NCBI GenBank assembly: GCA_937773555.1
Contig: CALJVT010000003.1
Location: forward strand, 1 to 55,000
Length of the DNA stretch: 55,000 bases
Reading direction: 5' to 3'
From: an uncultured Pseudomonadales bacterium
GTDB taxonomy: Bacteria; Pseudomonadota; Gammaproteobacteria; Pseudomonadales; Balneatricaceae
Shown piece by piece: positions 45,534 through 55,000 of the stretch (position 1 is its first letter; the number at the start of each line of letters is the position of its first letter). The translations under genes were made by a program, and so were the position numbers. A model generated the notes under the pieces. The model was not told the origin of the DNA, did not search any database, and worked only from the letters and a program-made list of their open reading frames with translations.

Positions 45534-47159
45534 ATGTTTAAACGTCACGGATTAAGTGTATTTGCTGTGGTGATTGCGGCATTCATATCACTGCCTGTGA
45601 TTGTGATCTTAAGTTACCTGTTTCAAGCTGAAGGTGTGTTGTGGCAGCACCTTTTAGATACAGTACTAAGTGATTACCTGATTAATTCTTTGCTACTGTT
45701 ATTGGGTGTGGGGACAGGGGTATTAATGCTGGGCGTGCCTACTGCCTGGTTGACCAGTATGTGCAGTTTTCCTGGGCGTCGTTGGTTAAGCTGGGCATTA
45801 TTATTACCTTTGGCGATGCCAGCTTACATTATTGCTTATACCTATACAGGCTTATTAGACTTTGCAGGGCCAATACAAACCTGGATCAGAGACCTTACAG
45901 GGCTTGGTTATGGTGATTATTGGTTTTTTGAGATTCGTTCTCTTGGCGGCGCCATTGTAATGATGTCTCTTGTGCTATACCCCTACGTTTACTTAATGGC
46001 TAGGGCTGCTTTTTTGGAGCAGTCAGTTAGCAGTATTGAAGTGGGTTGTAGCTTAGGGTATTCGCGCTGGCGTGCCATGTGGAGTTTAGCCTTGCCAATG
46101 GCTCGGCCTGCCATTATTGCGGGTTTATCTCTAGCGTTAATGGAAACTTTGGCAGACTATGGCACAGTGCAGTATTTTGGAGTCAGTACGTTCACTACAG
46201 GTATCTTCCGCACCTTTTATGGTTATGGAGATACAGCTGCTGCAGCGCAACTAGCAGCCAGCTTATTGGCTTTTGTGATGTTATTGATATTGCTTGAGCG
46301 TTATTCTAGACGTCGTGCACGCTATCACTCAGCAGCAGAGTCGAAGGCTCGTGCAGACTTAATTCCATTAATAGGCCGTAATGCAGTTATAGCAGTTGCT
46401 GTGTGCTTGGCACCTCTTATGTTTGGCTTTATTATTCCAGCAACTCAGTTATTATTCTGGGCAGTTTTTGAAGCAGAACCTTTAGGCTGGGAGTTTGTTA
46501 GCCTAGCATGGAATTCATTCAGCTTGGCATTTTTGGCAGCTATTGTTGCGGTGACACTGGCTATTATTTTGTCCTACGCAAAACGAACTAGACCCATTAA
46601 GCCTGTTCGGACGGTCATTGCTATGGCAGGCTTTGGCTATGCTTTGCCAGGTACTATTGTTGCCATAGGCGTGTTAATTCCACTAGCGTGGTTAGACCAT
46701 AGCCTTATAGCCCTTTTTGAACGTTTAGGGTGGCACAGCCCAGGTCTCATTTTATCAGGTAGTCTGGTGGCTTTGCTCTTTGCATACACTGTGCGGTTCT
46801 TAGCCGTAGCTCTTGGGAGTGTTCAATCAGGTTTAGAGAAAATTAAGCCTAGCCTAGACCACGCGGGTAGGTCAATGGGGCATAGCCCTTGGGCCATTAT
46901 AAGTAAAATTCATGTACCTTTAATGCGCAGTTCTATACTTACCGCGGTATTAATTGTGTTCGTAGATGTGCTCAAAGAGCTACCCGCCACACTCATATTG
47001 CGGCCATTTAACTTTAATACTATGGCGGTGCGGGCTTATGAGCTAGCATCAGACGAAAGGTTAGTAGATGCGGCTCCTGCTTCCATTATGATAGTACTCG
47101 TTGGGCTTGTTCCTGTATTGATGTTACACGGCTCTATTGCTCGTCGCAGGCCAAAATAA
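45534..47159 (+). CDS. Fe(III) ABC transporter permease (FbpB-like)
   Basis: 541 residues with two fused permease halves (about 1-255 and 280-541), each with six helices and an EAA loop (EVGCSLGYSRWRAMWSLALP and HAGRSMGHSPWAIISKIHVP). This double permease layout is typical of FbpB/SfuB. The start is ATG at 45534 with a weak ribosome-binding site, 55 bases after the binding-protein gene. Confidence 0.92.
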   Translation: MFKRHGLSVFAVVIAAFISLPVIVILSYLFQAEGVLWQHLLDTVLSDYLINSLLLLLGVGTGVLMLGVPTAWLTSMCSFPGRRWLSWALLLPLAMPAYIIAYTYTGLLDFAGPIQTWIRDLTGLGYGDYWFFEIRSLGGAIVMMSLVLYPYVYLMARAAFLEQSVSSIEVGCSLGYSRWRAMWSLALPMARPAIIAGLSLALMETLADYGTVQYFGVSTFTTGIFRTFYGYGDTAAAAQLAASLLAFVMLLILLERYSRRRARYHSAAESKARADLIPLIGRNAVIAVAVCLAPLMFGFIIPATQLLFWAVFEAEPLGWEFVSLAWNSFSLAFLAAIVAVTLAIILSYAKRTRPIKPVRTVIAMAGFGYALPGTIVAIGVLIPLAWLDHSLIALFERLGWHSPGLILSGSLVALLFAYTVRFLAVALGSVQSGLEKIKPSLDHAGRSMGHSPWAIISKIHVPLMRSSILTAVLIVFVDVLKELPATLILRPFNFNTMAVRAYELASDERLVDAAPASIMIVLVGLVPVLMLHGSIARRRPK

Positions 47160-47174
47160 TATGAGAAACTTTAA

Positions 47175-48233
47175 ATGACGATGTCTTTTGATAGCTCTGA
47201 TCAGCATTTGCTGGTAGACAAGGTGAGCATTGCCTATGGCCAAAATACCATAGTGCAGGATGTAAGTTTGGCTGTAGGGGTTGGCGAAATCGGCTGTTTG
47301 TTAGGCCCTAGTGGCTGTGGTAAATCTACATTATTACGCGCTATAGCGGGTTTTGTGCCGTTGCAATCTGGCAGTATAAGTTTAGCGGGAAAAACGCTTG
47401 CCAAGGATGACTTTTGTTTGCCTGCAGAAACTCGAGATGTGGGTATGGTGTTCCAAGATGTCGCCTTATTTCCCCATATAAATATTGCTGCTAATGTGGC
47501 CTTTGGCTTGCATCACTGGCCCAAGGCAGAGCAGGTGCAGCGCGTAGAAGAGTTGTTAGATTTAGTTGGGTTAAGTGGCTATCAAGAGCGATACCCCCAT
47601 GCCTTATCTGGTGGCCAACAGCAACGTATCGCGTTAGCTCGTGCTATGGCACCAAAACCAAGTTTTTTGTTATTAGATGAACCTTTTTCTGGCCTAGATG
47701 CTATGTTGCGAGAAGAGCTGGTGCCTGAAGTTGGTGCTATTTTGCGCCAGGAAAAAATACCTGGGTTATTGGTTACCCATGATCAAACTGAAGCCTTTAC
47801 TATGGCTGATCATGTGGCGGTAATGAATCAAGGGCGTATTGAACAGTGGGACACAGCCTACAATATTTACCACAAGCCAGACGGTCGATTTGTGGCCGAT
47901 TTTATAGGTGAAGGAGACTTTTTGGCCTGTAATGTGAGTAGCGAAACCTGTGTAGAGTCACCTATTGGTCATTTGTGTAGCGACCGGCCCCATGGTTTTT
48001 CTGCAGGCCAGCAAGCCGAAGTGTTTATTCGACCTGATGATGTATTGCATTTGGATGATAGCCCTATAACTGGGCGTATCCTCAGTAAGCGTTTTCGTGG
48101 TACTCATTTCTTGTATCGCGTATTGATAGCAGGTAATCAAACCTTGTTTTGTTTTGCCGACTCCCACCATAACCATGAAATTGGTGAAGAAATTGGTATT
48201 AAGCTCTCACTAGATCATTTAATGTTGTTTTAA
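47175..48233 (+). CDS. Fe(III) ABC transporter ATPase (FbpC-like)
   Basis: 352 residues. Walker [10 protein letters not shown] at 44-52, signature [15 protein letters not shown], Walker [12 protein letters not shown] and the switch THDQTEAF are intact; a C-terminal TOBE-like regulatory domain follows from about 240. It completes the FbpABC importer. Its stop overlaps the convergent nadC stop by four bases. Confidence 0.92.
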   Translation: MTMSFDSSDQHLLVDKVSIAYGQNTIVQDVSLAVGVGEIGCLLGPSGCGKSTLLRAIAGFVPLQSGSISLAGKTLAKDDFCLPAETRDVGMVFQDVALFPHINIAANVAFGLHHWPKAEQVQRVEELLDLVGLSGYQERYPHALSGGQQQRIALARAMAPKPSFLLLDEPFSGLDAMLREELVPEVGAILRQEKIPGLLVTHDQTEAFTMADHVAVMNQGRIEQWDTAYNIYHKPDGRFVADFIGEGDFLACNVSSETCVESPIGHLCSDRPHGFSAGQQAEVFIRPDDVLHLDDSPITGRILSKRFRGTHFLYRVLIAGNQTLFCFADSHHNHEIGEEIGIKLSLDHLMLF

Positions 48234-49090
48234 ATAAAACGCATCGACAAATCGATAGCGCGACAGTCTTTAGTTAATGCGCCAATGGAAATGTAATCCA
48301 CGCCTGTTTCTGCGATGGGGCGCAGGGTTTGTTCGGTAATGCCTCCAGATGCTTCTAGCTCGGCTCGTCCTGAGGCAAGTTGCACCGCTTTGCGCATGTT
48401 AGCCAAGGTGAAGTTGTCTAGCATTATGCGGTCTGCTCCCGCTTCCAACGCCTGCTGTAACTCATCCAAACTCTCTACTTCAACTTCTACTGGTTTTGTA
48501 GGTTCTTGTTTACGAGCGGTAGCAATGGCTTGGCTAATGCCGCCACAGGCAGCAATGTGGTTTTCTTTGATTAAGAAGGCATCATATAAGCCTATACGAT
48601 GGTTGTAACACTGGCCGCAGGCAACAGCGTACTTTTGTGCCTTACGCAAGCCGGGAATAGTTTTACGTGTGTCTAGCAGCTTTACTTGGGTGTCTGCCAC
48701 TAATCCAGCATAGTAATGAGCGGTGCTAGCGGTGCCAGACAAACATTGTAAAAAGTTAAGGGCGCAACGTTCGAAGGTTAATAGGCTGCGGGCATTGCCA
48801 TGAGCTTGGAATAAAACTTGATTAGCGTGCACTTGATCGCCGTCAGCCACCATCCAATCAATTACCATAGTTGAGTCTACTTGGCGTGCTACTTCGTTAA
48901 CCCAATCAACACCACAGATAGTAGCATTTTCACGGGTAATAATGGCTGCTAAAGCCATCTCAGCAGCTGGTATCAGCCGTGCCGTAATATCGCCATCACC
49001 TACATCTTCTAATAAAGCAGCGCTCACGTTATTGTGCAAATCGGCCTTAAGAAAGTGGTCGTTGAGGACATCAGTTAGGGGTGTTGGCAT
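48230..49090 (-). CDS. nadC: Quinolinate phosphoribosyltransferase (nicotinate-nucleotide pyrophosphorylase)
   Basis: 286 residues. Converts quinolinate and PRPP to nicotinate mononucleotide in NAD synthesis. Typical segments are [33 protein letters not shown] near 147, and the [14 protein letters not shown] and EASGG series of the barrel. It stands alone. Confidence 0.95.
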   Translation of the reverse strand: MPTPLTDVLNDHFLKADLHNNVSAALLEDVGDGDITARLIPAAEMALAAIITRENATICGVDWVNEVARQVDSTMVIDWMVADGDQVHANQVLFQAHGNARSLLTFERCALNFLQCLSGTASTAHYYAGLVADTQVKLLDTRKTIPGLRKAQKYAVACGQCYNHRIGLYDAFLIKENHIAACGGISQAIATARKQEPTKPVEVEVESLDELQQALEAGADRIMLDNFTLANMRKAVQLASGRAELEASGGITEQTLRPIAETGVDYISIGALTKDCRAIDLSMRFI

Positions 49091-49157
49091 TGGTGAGTTC
49101 CGCGCTAAAAATGCTGTGGTTCAATGGGCGTTATGATACCACAGCGCTGGTGTGGAT

Positions 49158-50042
49158 TTAGAGAACAAATGATAAAGTCAAAGGAATGCTGATGAGTGCC
49201 ATTAAGTTACCAATTAGCACAATAGAGGCGACTCTTTTTGGGTCCTGTTGGTATTGCTCCGCTACCATATAGTTTAATACTGCCGGTGGTAAGGCACCAA
49301 ACACAATAAGCACAGCATATTGCTCAGGGGGCAGTTGAAGCAAAATTTGCGCTGCTATCGCCATTAAAATGCCGGATACAGGGCAAAGAATGGCGCCCAC
49401 TAAGCCAACCTTCCAGTCGTCAAAAGAAATGTTGGTAAGGCGAATGCCCAAAGTAAAGAGCATTAATGGAATACAAATCTGCCCTAACATGTCGATGGGT
49501 AAGCTAGCACTAGCGGGCAATTGAAAGCCGCTCAGTGCTACTGCAAAACCAGCAATAGTGGCTATTATAACGGGTTGCTTGAATATGCTTATTAAGCGCA
49601 TTTTTGGGTTGATCATAAAAATACCCAAACTAAAATGCAGGGTCATTTCTACAATAAAACAAACAACAGCAATGGCTAAAAAATCTTCCCCAAAGGCTAA
49701 TAAAATTAATGGGATGCCCATATTCCCCACATTATTAAACATCATGGGTGGCAAGAAGGTCTTAATCGACCAAGGTGACATAGCAATAACCGGCCATAGA
49801 AGTAGGCCTGAACCAAGCACAACAATAATAGCACCAAAAGCCATAGGCCCAAGGTGGCCGATGGGCACAGACTGATCGGCCAAGACTACAAATACTAGTA
49901 AAGGTACAAAGACCTCCATATTAATTTGGTTAATGAGTTTTATATCTGGCTTTCGCCAGCGGCCGTATCCAAAACCGATGGCACCGATAGCTACAAGGGG
50001 AAATACAGTAGCGAAGACCCGTTCAATAATGCTTTGATCCAT
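49158..50042 (-). CDS. AEC (auxin efflux carrier) family transporter
   Basis: 294 residues with about ten membrane helices; the N-terminal PLVAIGAIGFGYGRWRKPDI and the middle NVGNMGIPLILLAFGE are typical of the family. Bacterial members carry malonate, malate or other organic anions or are uncharacterised. It is a single gene next to nadC and divergent from pdhR. Confidence 0.85.
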   Translation of the reverse strand: MDQSIIERVFATVFPLVAIGAIGFGYGRWRKPDIKLINQINMEVFVPLLVFVVLADQSVPIGHLGPMAFGAIIVVLGSGLLLWPVIAMSPWSIKTFLPPMMFNNVGNMGIPLILLAFGEDFLAIAVVCFIVEMTLHFSLGIFMINPKMRLISIFKQPVIIATIAGFAVALSGFQLPASASLPIDMLGQICIPLMLFTLGIRLTNISFDDWKVGLVGAILCPVSGILMAIAAQILLQLPPEQYAVLIVFGALPPAVLNYMVAEQYQQDPKRVASIVLIGNLMALISIPLTLSFVL

Positions 50043-50504
50043 AAATATCCAAACTATCCCTATTTTAAGGTGGCCCAGCCATATAAGTTGGGGCGGTTAC
50101 TAACGCTTACTTGTAGCCAAGGTAAATGGGCAAACATACCAACTAGATGCAAAATAATAAAGGTAAAGACACCTTGATGACTCGCTATTAAACTCGTACC
50201 TATACTATTTCTATGAGCTTACTTGTTTCAGTAAGGTGGAATTCTTAATTGGCAACAAGTTTTAGGCTGTTTATACAGTGTATAATCTTGACTGGCTAAT
50301 TGTTCAGACCAATATACCAGAAGAGTGTTAATACTTAAGTGTTTGACTGTGTTTTTTGACAATATCTTTTGTTATTTATCATGTTAATTATGAGATTGGC
50401 TAAATTATTATAGTGGTTAATTAGGTTAGTAAAACTTGACCAAGGCAGCATAGGCGGGTTATTTTTAAATTTTATAAAATTGGTAATACCAATAGAGAGT
50501 ATTT
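50043..50504. promoter_or_regulatory. Divergent region between the AEC transporter and pdhR
   Basis: 462 bases with no supported gene. An 83-codon open frame reading through from the transporter gene is a shadow. The region holds the PdhR-type site at 50479-50493 just before pdhR. Confidence 0.5.
50479..50493. promoter_or_regulatory. PdhR operator
   Basis: ATTGGTAATACCAAT is a perfect dyad matching the PdhR consensus (ATTGGT, three bases, ACCAAT). It ends 11 bases before the pdhR start, consistent with autorepression released by pyruvate. Confidence 0.9.
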
Positions 50505-51260
50505 ATGGCATATCAGCGTGTAAAACAGCCTAAAATATCAGATGTGATTATGGCCCAGTTAGAGGCGATGATTTTAGAAGGCAGCCTTAAACCCGGGCAG
50601 CAGTTGCCCCCAGAGCGAGAGTTAGCAGCTCAGTTTGAGGTTTCTCGGCCGTCTCTTAGGGAGGCGTTACAGAAACTATCGGCTAGGGGGCTTATAATTA
50701 GTCGTCAAGGTGGTGGGTCATTTGTTTCTGAGAAAATCGGTAGCAGCATGGTGGATCCATTAACTGAGCTTTTCTCTACGCATCCAGAAGCCCAAAATGA
50801 CCTGCTAGAGTTTCGCCATGCCATAGAGGGTGTGTCGGCCTACTATGCGGCACTACGCTGCACAGAGGCCGATAAAAAGCGCTTGCAGCGATGTTATGCA
50901 GATTTGCAAGCAGCCCATAATAAGAAGCTGTTTGAGCAAGAAACTAAAGCCGATGCAGAGTTTCACTTGGCTATTGCTGAAGCGTCCCACAATGCGGTGT
51001 TACTGCACACTATGCGCTCTTTATTTACTTTACTTCATAATAATATATACGCAAATTTAGAGAGTGTTTATCCCAAACGCGATACGCGTGAGCGTATCCA
51101 CGAGCAACACCGAGTTTTATTGGATGCTATTGTTGCTGAAAACCCTGAAAAAGCTAGGAATGCTGCTCATGATCATTTAGCTTTTATAGAAGAAGCAATT
51201 ATAGAGCAGGGTAAAGAATCTACTCGCCAAGAGCGTGCTATAAGGCGTTCTGGGGTATAA
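50505..51260 (+). CDS. pdhR: Pyruvate dehydrogenase complex repressor PdhR (GntR/FadR family)
   Basis: 251 residues. N-terminal winged helix (about 8-75; LPPERELAAQFEVSRPSLREALQKL) and a C-terminal FCD ligand domain of helices with metal-site histidines (EFHLAIAEASHN, HLAFIEEA). It should repress aceEF and itself until pyruvate is high. Its own operator lies directly upstream; aceE starts 143 bases downstream. Confidence 0.93.
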   Translation: MAYQRVKQPKISDVIMAQLEAMILEGSLKPGQQLPPERELAAQFEVSRPSLREALQKLSARGLIISRQGGGSFVSEKIGSSMVDPLTELFSTHPEAQNDLLEFRHAIEGVSAYYAALRCTEADKKRLQRCYADLQAAHNKKLFEQETKADAEFHLAIAEASHNAVLLHTMRSLFTLLHNNIYANLESVYPKRDTRERIHEQHRVLLDAIVAENPEKARNAAHDHLAFIEEAIIEQGKESTRQERAIRRSGV

Positions 51261-51403
51261 TTTGCAAATGTAAAATATTTACTAATGCGTTATTTTCAAG
51301 TCTTAAATTGGCATTATTTTTGTAATTATTGTAGTATTACTACATAGTATTTTATGTTGTGTAAACGTGCAAAAATTTCTGCATTAATGGATAGGAGAAA
51401 AAC

Positions 51404-54064
51404 GTGTTGCAGTCTCATTCAGATATAGATCCAATCGAAACACAAGAGTGGTTGGACGCATTGACATCAGTGATTAAAAACGAAGGCTCAGATCGCGCCC
51501 GATACATCTTAGGTAAACTAGGTGAGCAAGCTCGCCTACAAGGTGCCAAGTTAGAAAACACCCTTACTTCGCCTTATGTAAACAGTATTGCCCCACAGGA
51601 TGAGCAGCATATGCCAGGGGATTTATTCATGGAGCGGCGCATTCGTTCTTTGATTCGTTGGAACGCTATGGCGATGGTGATGCGCGCTAATGACAATGAT
51701 GATGGTTTAGGTGGTCATATTGCCAGTTTCTCATCATCGGCTACGTTATACGATGTAGGTTTTAACTATTTTTTTCGTGGTAATACAGACCAGCAAGAAG
51801 GTGACTTAGTATTCTTTCAGGGTCATATTTCGCCTGGTATCTATGCCCGTTCTTATCTAGAGGGGCGCTTAACTGACGAGCAAATGGATAACTTTCGCCG
51901 TGAAGTAGATGGCAATGGCTTATCGTCCTACCCCCATCCATGGTTAATGCCAGACTATTGGCAGTTTCCTACAGTATCAATGGGCTTAGGCCCCCTGCAG
52001 GCAATTCATCAAGCCCATATTATGCGTTATCAGCAGCAGCGTGGGTTGGTTGAAAATGGTGACCGTAAGGTATGGGCCTTTTTAGGTGATGGAGAGTGTG
52101 ATGAGCCAGAATCATTAGGCTGTATCTCACTAGCTGGACGAGAAAGGTTGGATAACCTGATTTTTGTGGTTAATTGTAACTTGCAGCGTTTAGATGGCCC
52201 TGTGCGTGGTAATGGTAAAATTGTTCAAGAGCTTGAAGGTATATTTGTTGGCGCTGGCTGGCATGTCATTAAAGTGCTGTGGGGGCGTCACTGGGATCCT
52301 CTGCTAGCAAGGGATACCAAAGGTTTACTGCAACAGCGCATGAACGAAGTTGTTGATGGCGAATCGCAAAACTACAAAGCTATGGGTGGTGCCTACACTC
52401 GTGAGCATTTCTTTGGGAAATACCCCGAGCTATTGGAGATGGTAGCAGACTATACCGACGATGACATTGTGAAGCTTAACCGGGGTGGACATGACCCTTA
52501 TAAAGTTTATGCAGCCTACCACGAAGCGACCAATACGCAGGGTAAGCCCACAGTTATTTTAGCTCAAACCATTAAAGGCTATGGTATGGGTAAGTCTGGC
52601 GAAGCTAAGAACCCAACTCACTCTCTCAAAAAGCTTGATATGGACGAGATGGAAAGTTTCTGTGAGCGCTTTAACATTCCGTTAACGCGTGAACAAATTA
52701 AGAATGTACCTTATTACCGTCCGGCACAAGATACGCCAGAAATGAAGTACATGCGTGAAAGGCGAGAAGCTTTAGGGGGTGTTTTACCAAGTCGGCGGAG
52801 TGATTTTCCATCGCTAAAGACGCCTAGTTTGGACTCTTTGGGTGGGCAACTAAAATCTAGTGGTAAGCGTGAGATATCGACCACTATGTCATTTGTTCGC
52901 ACTTTGACGACCCTGGTTAAAGATAAAGAAATTGGTCAGCGAGTTGTGCCAATTGTGCCAGATGAGGCCCGCACCTTTGGTATGGAGGGTATGTTCCGGC
53001 AGCTTGGTATTTATACGGCCGAAGGGCAGAAGTACGTGCCTCATGATGCTGATCAAGTAATGTACTATCGCGAAGACCAAGCGGGACAGATCCTTGAAGA
53101 AGGAATTAACGAAGCGGGTGCTATGTCTGCATGGCTAGCTTGCGCAACGTCATACAGTAATAACAATTACGCCATGATTCCGTTTTATATTTTCTATTCT
53201 ATGTTTGGCTTCCAGCGTGTTGGAGATATCGCGTGGGCTGCGGGTGACAGTCAGGCTCGTGGCTTTCTTATTGGAGCCACAGCAGGGCGCACCACGTTAA
53301 ATGGTGAAGGTTTGCAGCACGAGGATGGCCACAGTCATATTTTGGGTAACTTGATTCCTAACTGTGTTACTTATGATCCTACGTATGCCTACGAACTAAC
53401 GGTCATTATCCAAGATGGTCTGCATCGCATGTATGACTTAAAGGAAAATAAGTTTTACTACATTACTGTCATGAACGAAAACTACCATCAACCAGATATG
53501 CCAGTGGGCTGTGAGGCTGGAATTATCAAAGGTATGTATTTGTTAAAAGAGATTAAGTCTAAAGCCAAGAAACGAGTTCAGTTGCTGGGTAGTGGCACTA
53601 TCTTGCGAGAAGTGGAAGCTGCTGCGGAAATTTTAGCTGAAGAGTTCAATATTGGTGCAGATGTTTGGAGTGCTACAAGCTTTAATGAGTTGGGCCGTGA
53701 CGCGCAGGATGCGAGTCGTTGGAACATGCTGCACCCAGAGGCAACGCCAAAGCAAAGCTATGTAGAGCAGTGCCTGTCTGGCCATGCTGGCCCTGTTATT
53801 GCTGCTACAGATTACGTAAAAGCCTTTGCTGAGCAAATTCGTGAATTTGTGCCGTCTACTTATAAGGTGCTTGGCACCGATGGATATGGCCGTAGTGATA
53901 GTCGCGAAAAACTTAGAGAGTTTTTTGAAGTCAATCGTTACTATATTGTAGTTGCTGCGCTAAAAGCGCTGTCAGAAGACGGTATGATAAAGGTGACTGA
54001 GGTTTCGCGTGCTATTAAAAAGTTCAATATCGACAGTGATAAGCCAAACCCAGTTCACCTGTAA
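51404..54064 (+). CDS. aceE: Pyruvate dehydrogenase E1 component (homodimeric type)
   Basis: 886 residues, the length of E. coli AceE. Decarboxylates pyruvate with thiamine diphosphate and passes the acetyl group to the E2 lipoyl domain. The ThDP motif starts at GDGECDEPES near 229 and ends with VNCNLQRLDGPVRGNGK. SYPHPWLMPDYWQFPTVSMGLGP and AGRTTLNGEGLQHEDGHSH are family hallmarks. The start is GTG with GGAG 7 bases before it. It is followed at 26 bases by aceF. Confidence 0.97.
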   Translation: MLQSHSDIDPIETQEWLDALTSVIKNEGSDRARYILGKLGEQARLQGAKLENTLTSPYVNSIAPQDEQHMPGDLFMERRIRSLIRWNAMAMVMRANDNDDGLGGHIASFSSSATLYDVGFNYFFRGNTDQQEGDLVFFQGHISPGIYARSYLEGRLTDEQMDNFRREVDGNGLSSYPHPWLMPDYWQFPTVSMGLGPLQAIHQAHIMRYQQQRGLVENGDRKVWAFLGDGECDEPESLGCISLAGRERLDNLIFVVNCNLQRLDGPVRGNGKIVQELEGIFVGAGWHVIKVLWGRHWDPLLARDTKGLLQQRMNEVVDGESQNYKAMGGAYTREHFFGKYPELLEMVADYTDDDIVKLNRGGHDPYKVYAAYHEATNTQGKPTVILAQTIKGYGMGKSGEAKNPTHSLKKLDMDEMESFCERFNIPLTREQIKNVPYYRPAQDTPEMKYMRERREALGGVLPSRRSDFPSLKTPSLDSLGGQLKSSGKREISTTMSFVRTLTTLVKDKEIGQRVVPIVPDEARTFGMEGMFRQLGIYTAEGQKYVPHDADQVMYYREDQAGQILEEGINEAGAMSAWLACATSYSNNNYAMIPFYIFYSMFGFQRVGDIAWAAGDSQARGFLIGATAGRTTLNGEGLQHEDGHSHILGNLIPNCVTYDPTYAYELTVIIQDGLHRMYDLKENKFYYITVMNENYHQPDMPVGCEAGIIKGMYLLKEIKSKAKKRVQLLGSGTILREVEAAAEILAEEFNIGADVWSATSFNELGRDAQDASRWNMLHPEATPKQSYVEQCLSGHAGPVIAATDYVKAFAEQIREFVPSTYKVLGTDGYGRSDSREKLREFFEVNRYYIVVAALKALSEDGMIKVTEVSRAIKKFNIDSDKPNPVHL

Positions 54065-54090
54065 GCTGCTGACGAAAAGAGGACAAAGAC

Positions 54091-55000
54091 ATGGCAACAA
54101 GTAATATGATGATTCCAGATTTGGGTGGTGCAGAAAACGTAGAAGTCATCGAAATCTGCGTAGCTATTGGTGACGTGGTCAGTGAAGGCGACTCTATTAT
54201 AGTGGTTGAAACTGACAAAGCATCGATGGAAATTCCGGCGTCAAATGCCGGCACAATTAAAAATATTGTTTTAAAAGAGGGCGATACCTGCAGCCAAGGT
54301 GATGTCATGGTAGAGATGGAAGCTGCCGATGTATTAGGTGAAGCTTCCGTTGTGTCAGGTGCAGTGTTAACGCCTGAGGTAGAGGCTCAAGCAGAAATAA
54401 AGGCTGAAGTTGAGCCAGTGGATGGGGGTATGTCCAATGTGGTGGTTGAATCTTTAGTAGAGACGTCAGAGCGCTTTGCACTGGTTCCAGATTTAGGAGG
54501 AGCGTTAGACGTAGAGGTTATTGAGGTATCCGTTAAGGTGGGTGATGAGTTGGCTGAAGGTGATAGCCTAGTTGTTCTTGAAACTGATAAAGCCTCTATG
54601 GAGATTCCGGTTGCCTTCGCTGGTAGTGTGCTAGAAATTAAAGTGGCAGAAGGCGATAAGGTTAACGTGGGTGATGCCATTGCAGTGTTAACGAGCAAAA
54701 CCGAGGCGCTAGTGGAGCCTAGTGAAGTGGTGTTGCCGGTTGCTGTGGAACCAGAGGTGCTTGTAGTGCCTGTAGTTCAAGCCAAGCAGGCTGTTGCTGC
54801 TGCCCCGGCTCTAGCCCAAACCCAAGCCAGCGTGGTGCCAGACGTTGTTGCAGTGGTTGCCAATAGTGCCGCCCATGCTGGTCCTGCTGTACGTATGTTA
54901 GCTCGCGAGCTAGGTGTGGATTTGGCGCAGGTTGCTTCAACTGGGCCAAGGGATCGTGTACTAAAAGAAGATATACAAGCGTTTGTAAAACAGAAACTGC
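54091..55000 (+). CDS. aceF: Dihydrolipoamide acetyltransferase E2 (partial, runs off the window)
   Basis: The first 303 residues are present. Two lipoyl domains carry the lipoylated lysine in ETDKASMEIP (K43 and K167), joined by acidic and Ala/Val/Pro-rich linkers (about 78-125 and 205-255). The E1/E3-binding domain follows (GPAVRMLARELGVDLAQV to VLKEDIQAFV, about 265-300). The catalytic domain lies beyond the window end. Some E2 proteins have one or three lipoyl domains; this has two. Confidence 0.95.
   Translation, partial: MATSNMMIPDLGGAENVEVIEICVAIGDVVSEGDSIIVVETDKASMEIPASNAGTIKNIVLKEGDTCSQGDVMVEMEAADVLGEASVVSGAVLTPEVEAQAEIKAEVEPVDGGMSNVVVESLVETSERFALVPDLGGALDVEVIEVSVKVGDELAEGDSLVVLETDKASMEIPVAFAGSVLEIKVAEGDKVNVGDAIAVLTSKTEALVEPSEVVLPVAVEPEVLVVPVVQAKQAVAAAPALAQTQASVVPDVVAVVANSAAHAGPAVRMLARELGVDLAQVASTGPRDRVLKEDIQAFVKQKL

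Noticed and set aside
54024-54949. Three - strand frames opposite the aceF region
   Set aside because: They mirror the lipoyl domains and linkers of aceF, which is unambiguous.
1-55000. CRISPR arrays, rRNA genes, complete insertion sequences, integrase or transposase genes
   Set aside because: I saw no regularly spaced repeat array, rRNA-like sequence, terminal inverted repeats with a transposase, or recombinase catalytic motifs in any translated frame.

Overview
The window looks like the chromosome of a marine, heterotrophic gammaproteobacterium of moderate GC. It has PdhR-aceE-aceF, a Pseudomonas-type hut operon with HutF, a cupin that looks like a DMSP lyase, FbpABC-type iron uptake, and many small exported proteins. 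I cannot name the genus from sequence alone.

Layout. (1) 0.3-2.4 kb: ferritin-like protein, thymidine kinase, a small membrane protein. (2) 2.5-13.7 kb: a catabolic and uptake locus. A tightly coupled + strand operon (S15/CocE hydrolase, HSL-type esterase, GMC oxidoreductase, enolase-superfamily enzyme) faces a - strand Dpp-type ABC transporter (fused ATPases, DppC, frameshifted DppB); the Tat-exported binding protein is divergent. (3) 13.7-23.7 kb: a 2OG-Fe(II) oxygenase, then hutU-hutH-hutI-hutD with hutC and divergent hutF for histidine degradation, then a PhyH dioxygenase coupled to a signal-less periplasmic-binding-type protein. (4) 23.9-33.2 kb: homocysteine methyltransferase, Sel1 protein, Tat-exported orphan, putative DMSP lyase, EamA transporters (one frameshifted), GFA-like protein, HTH protein, SDR reductase, CpdA-like phosphodiesterase and an unlisted 44-residue membrane protein. 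(5) 33.2-41.8 kb: a sparse accessory region of small orphan, mostly exported proteins, ending at tRNA-Arg(CCU). (6) 42-48.2 kb: an iron locus with a Fur-like site (DUF4856 protein, fatty acid hydroxylase family protein, FbpABC). (7) 48.2-55 kb: nadC, an AEC transporter, and pdhR-aceE-aceF (aceF runs off the window).

The strongest unusual signal is at 37.6-41.8 kb. The last 15 bases of tRNA-Arg (acceptor strand, discriminator and CCA) occur three times as direct repeats, dividing the DNA into two units of about 2.0 and 2.2 kb. The outer flank of the two extra copies carries 12-bp-period repeats of TGTGTACCAACC starting about 61 bp from the core. The flank on the other side is conserved between the second copy and the tRNA copy. 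This is the architecture of tyrosine-recombinase attachment sites (core plus arm sites), yet neither unit encodes an integrase; they carry small exported or membrane orphans, a duplicated hairpin leader and gene remnants. I read them as tandem, integrase-less mini-islands at one tRNA. Other leads are a 17-bp palindrome shared by two distant promoters, one signal-peptide type reused on unrelated proteins, and the uncharacterised catabolic locus.
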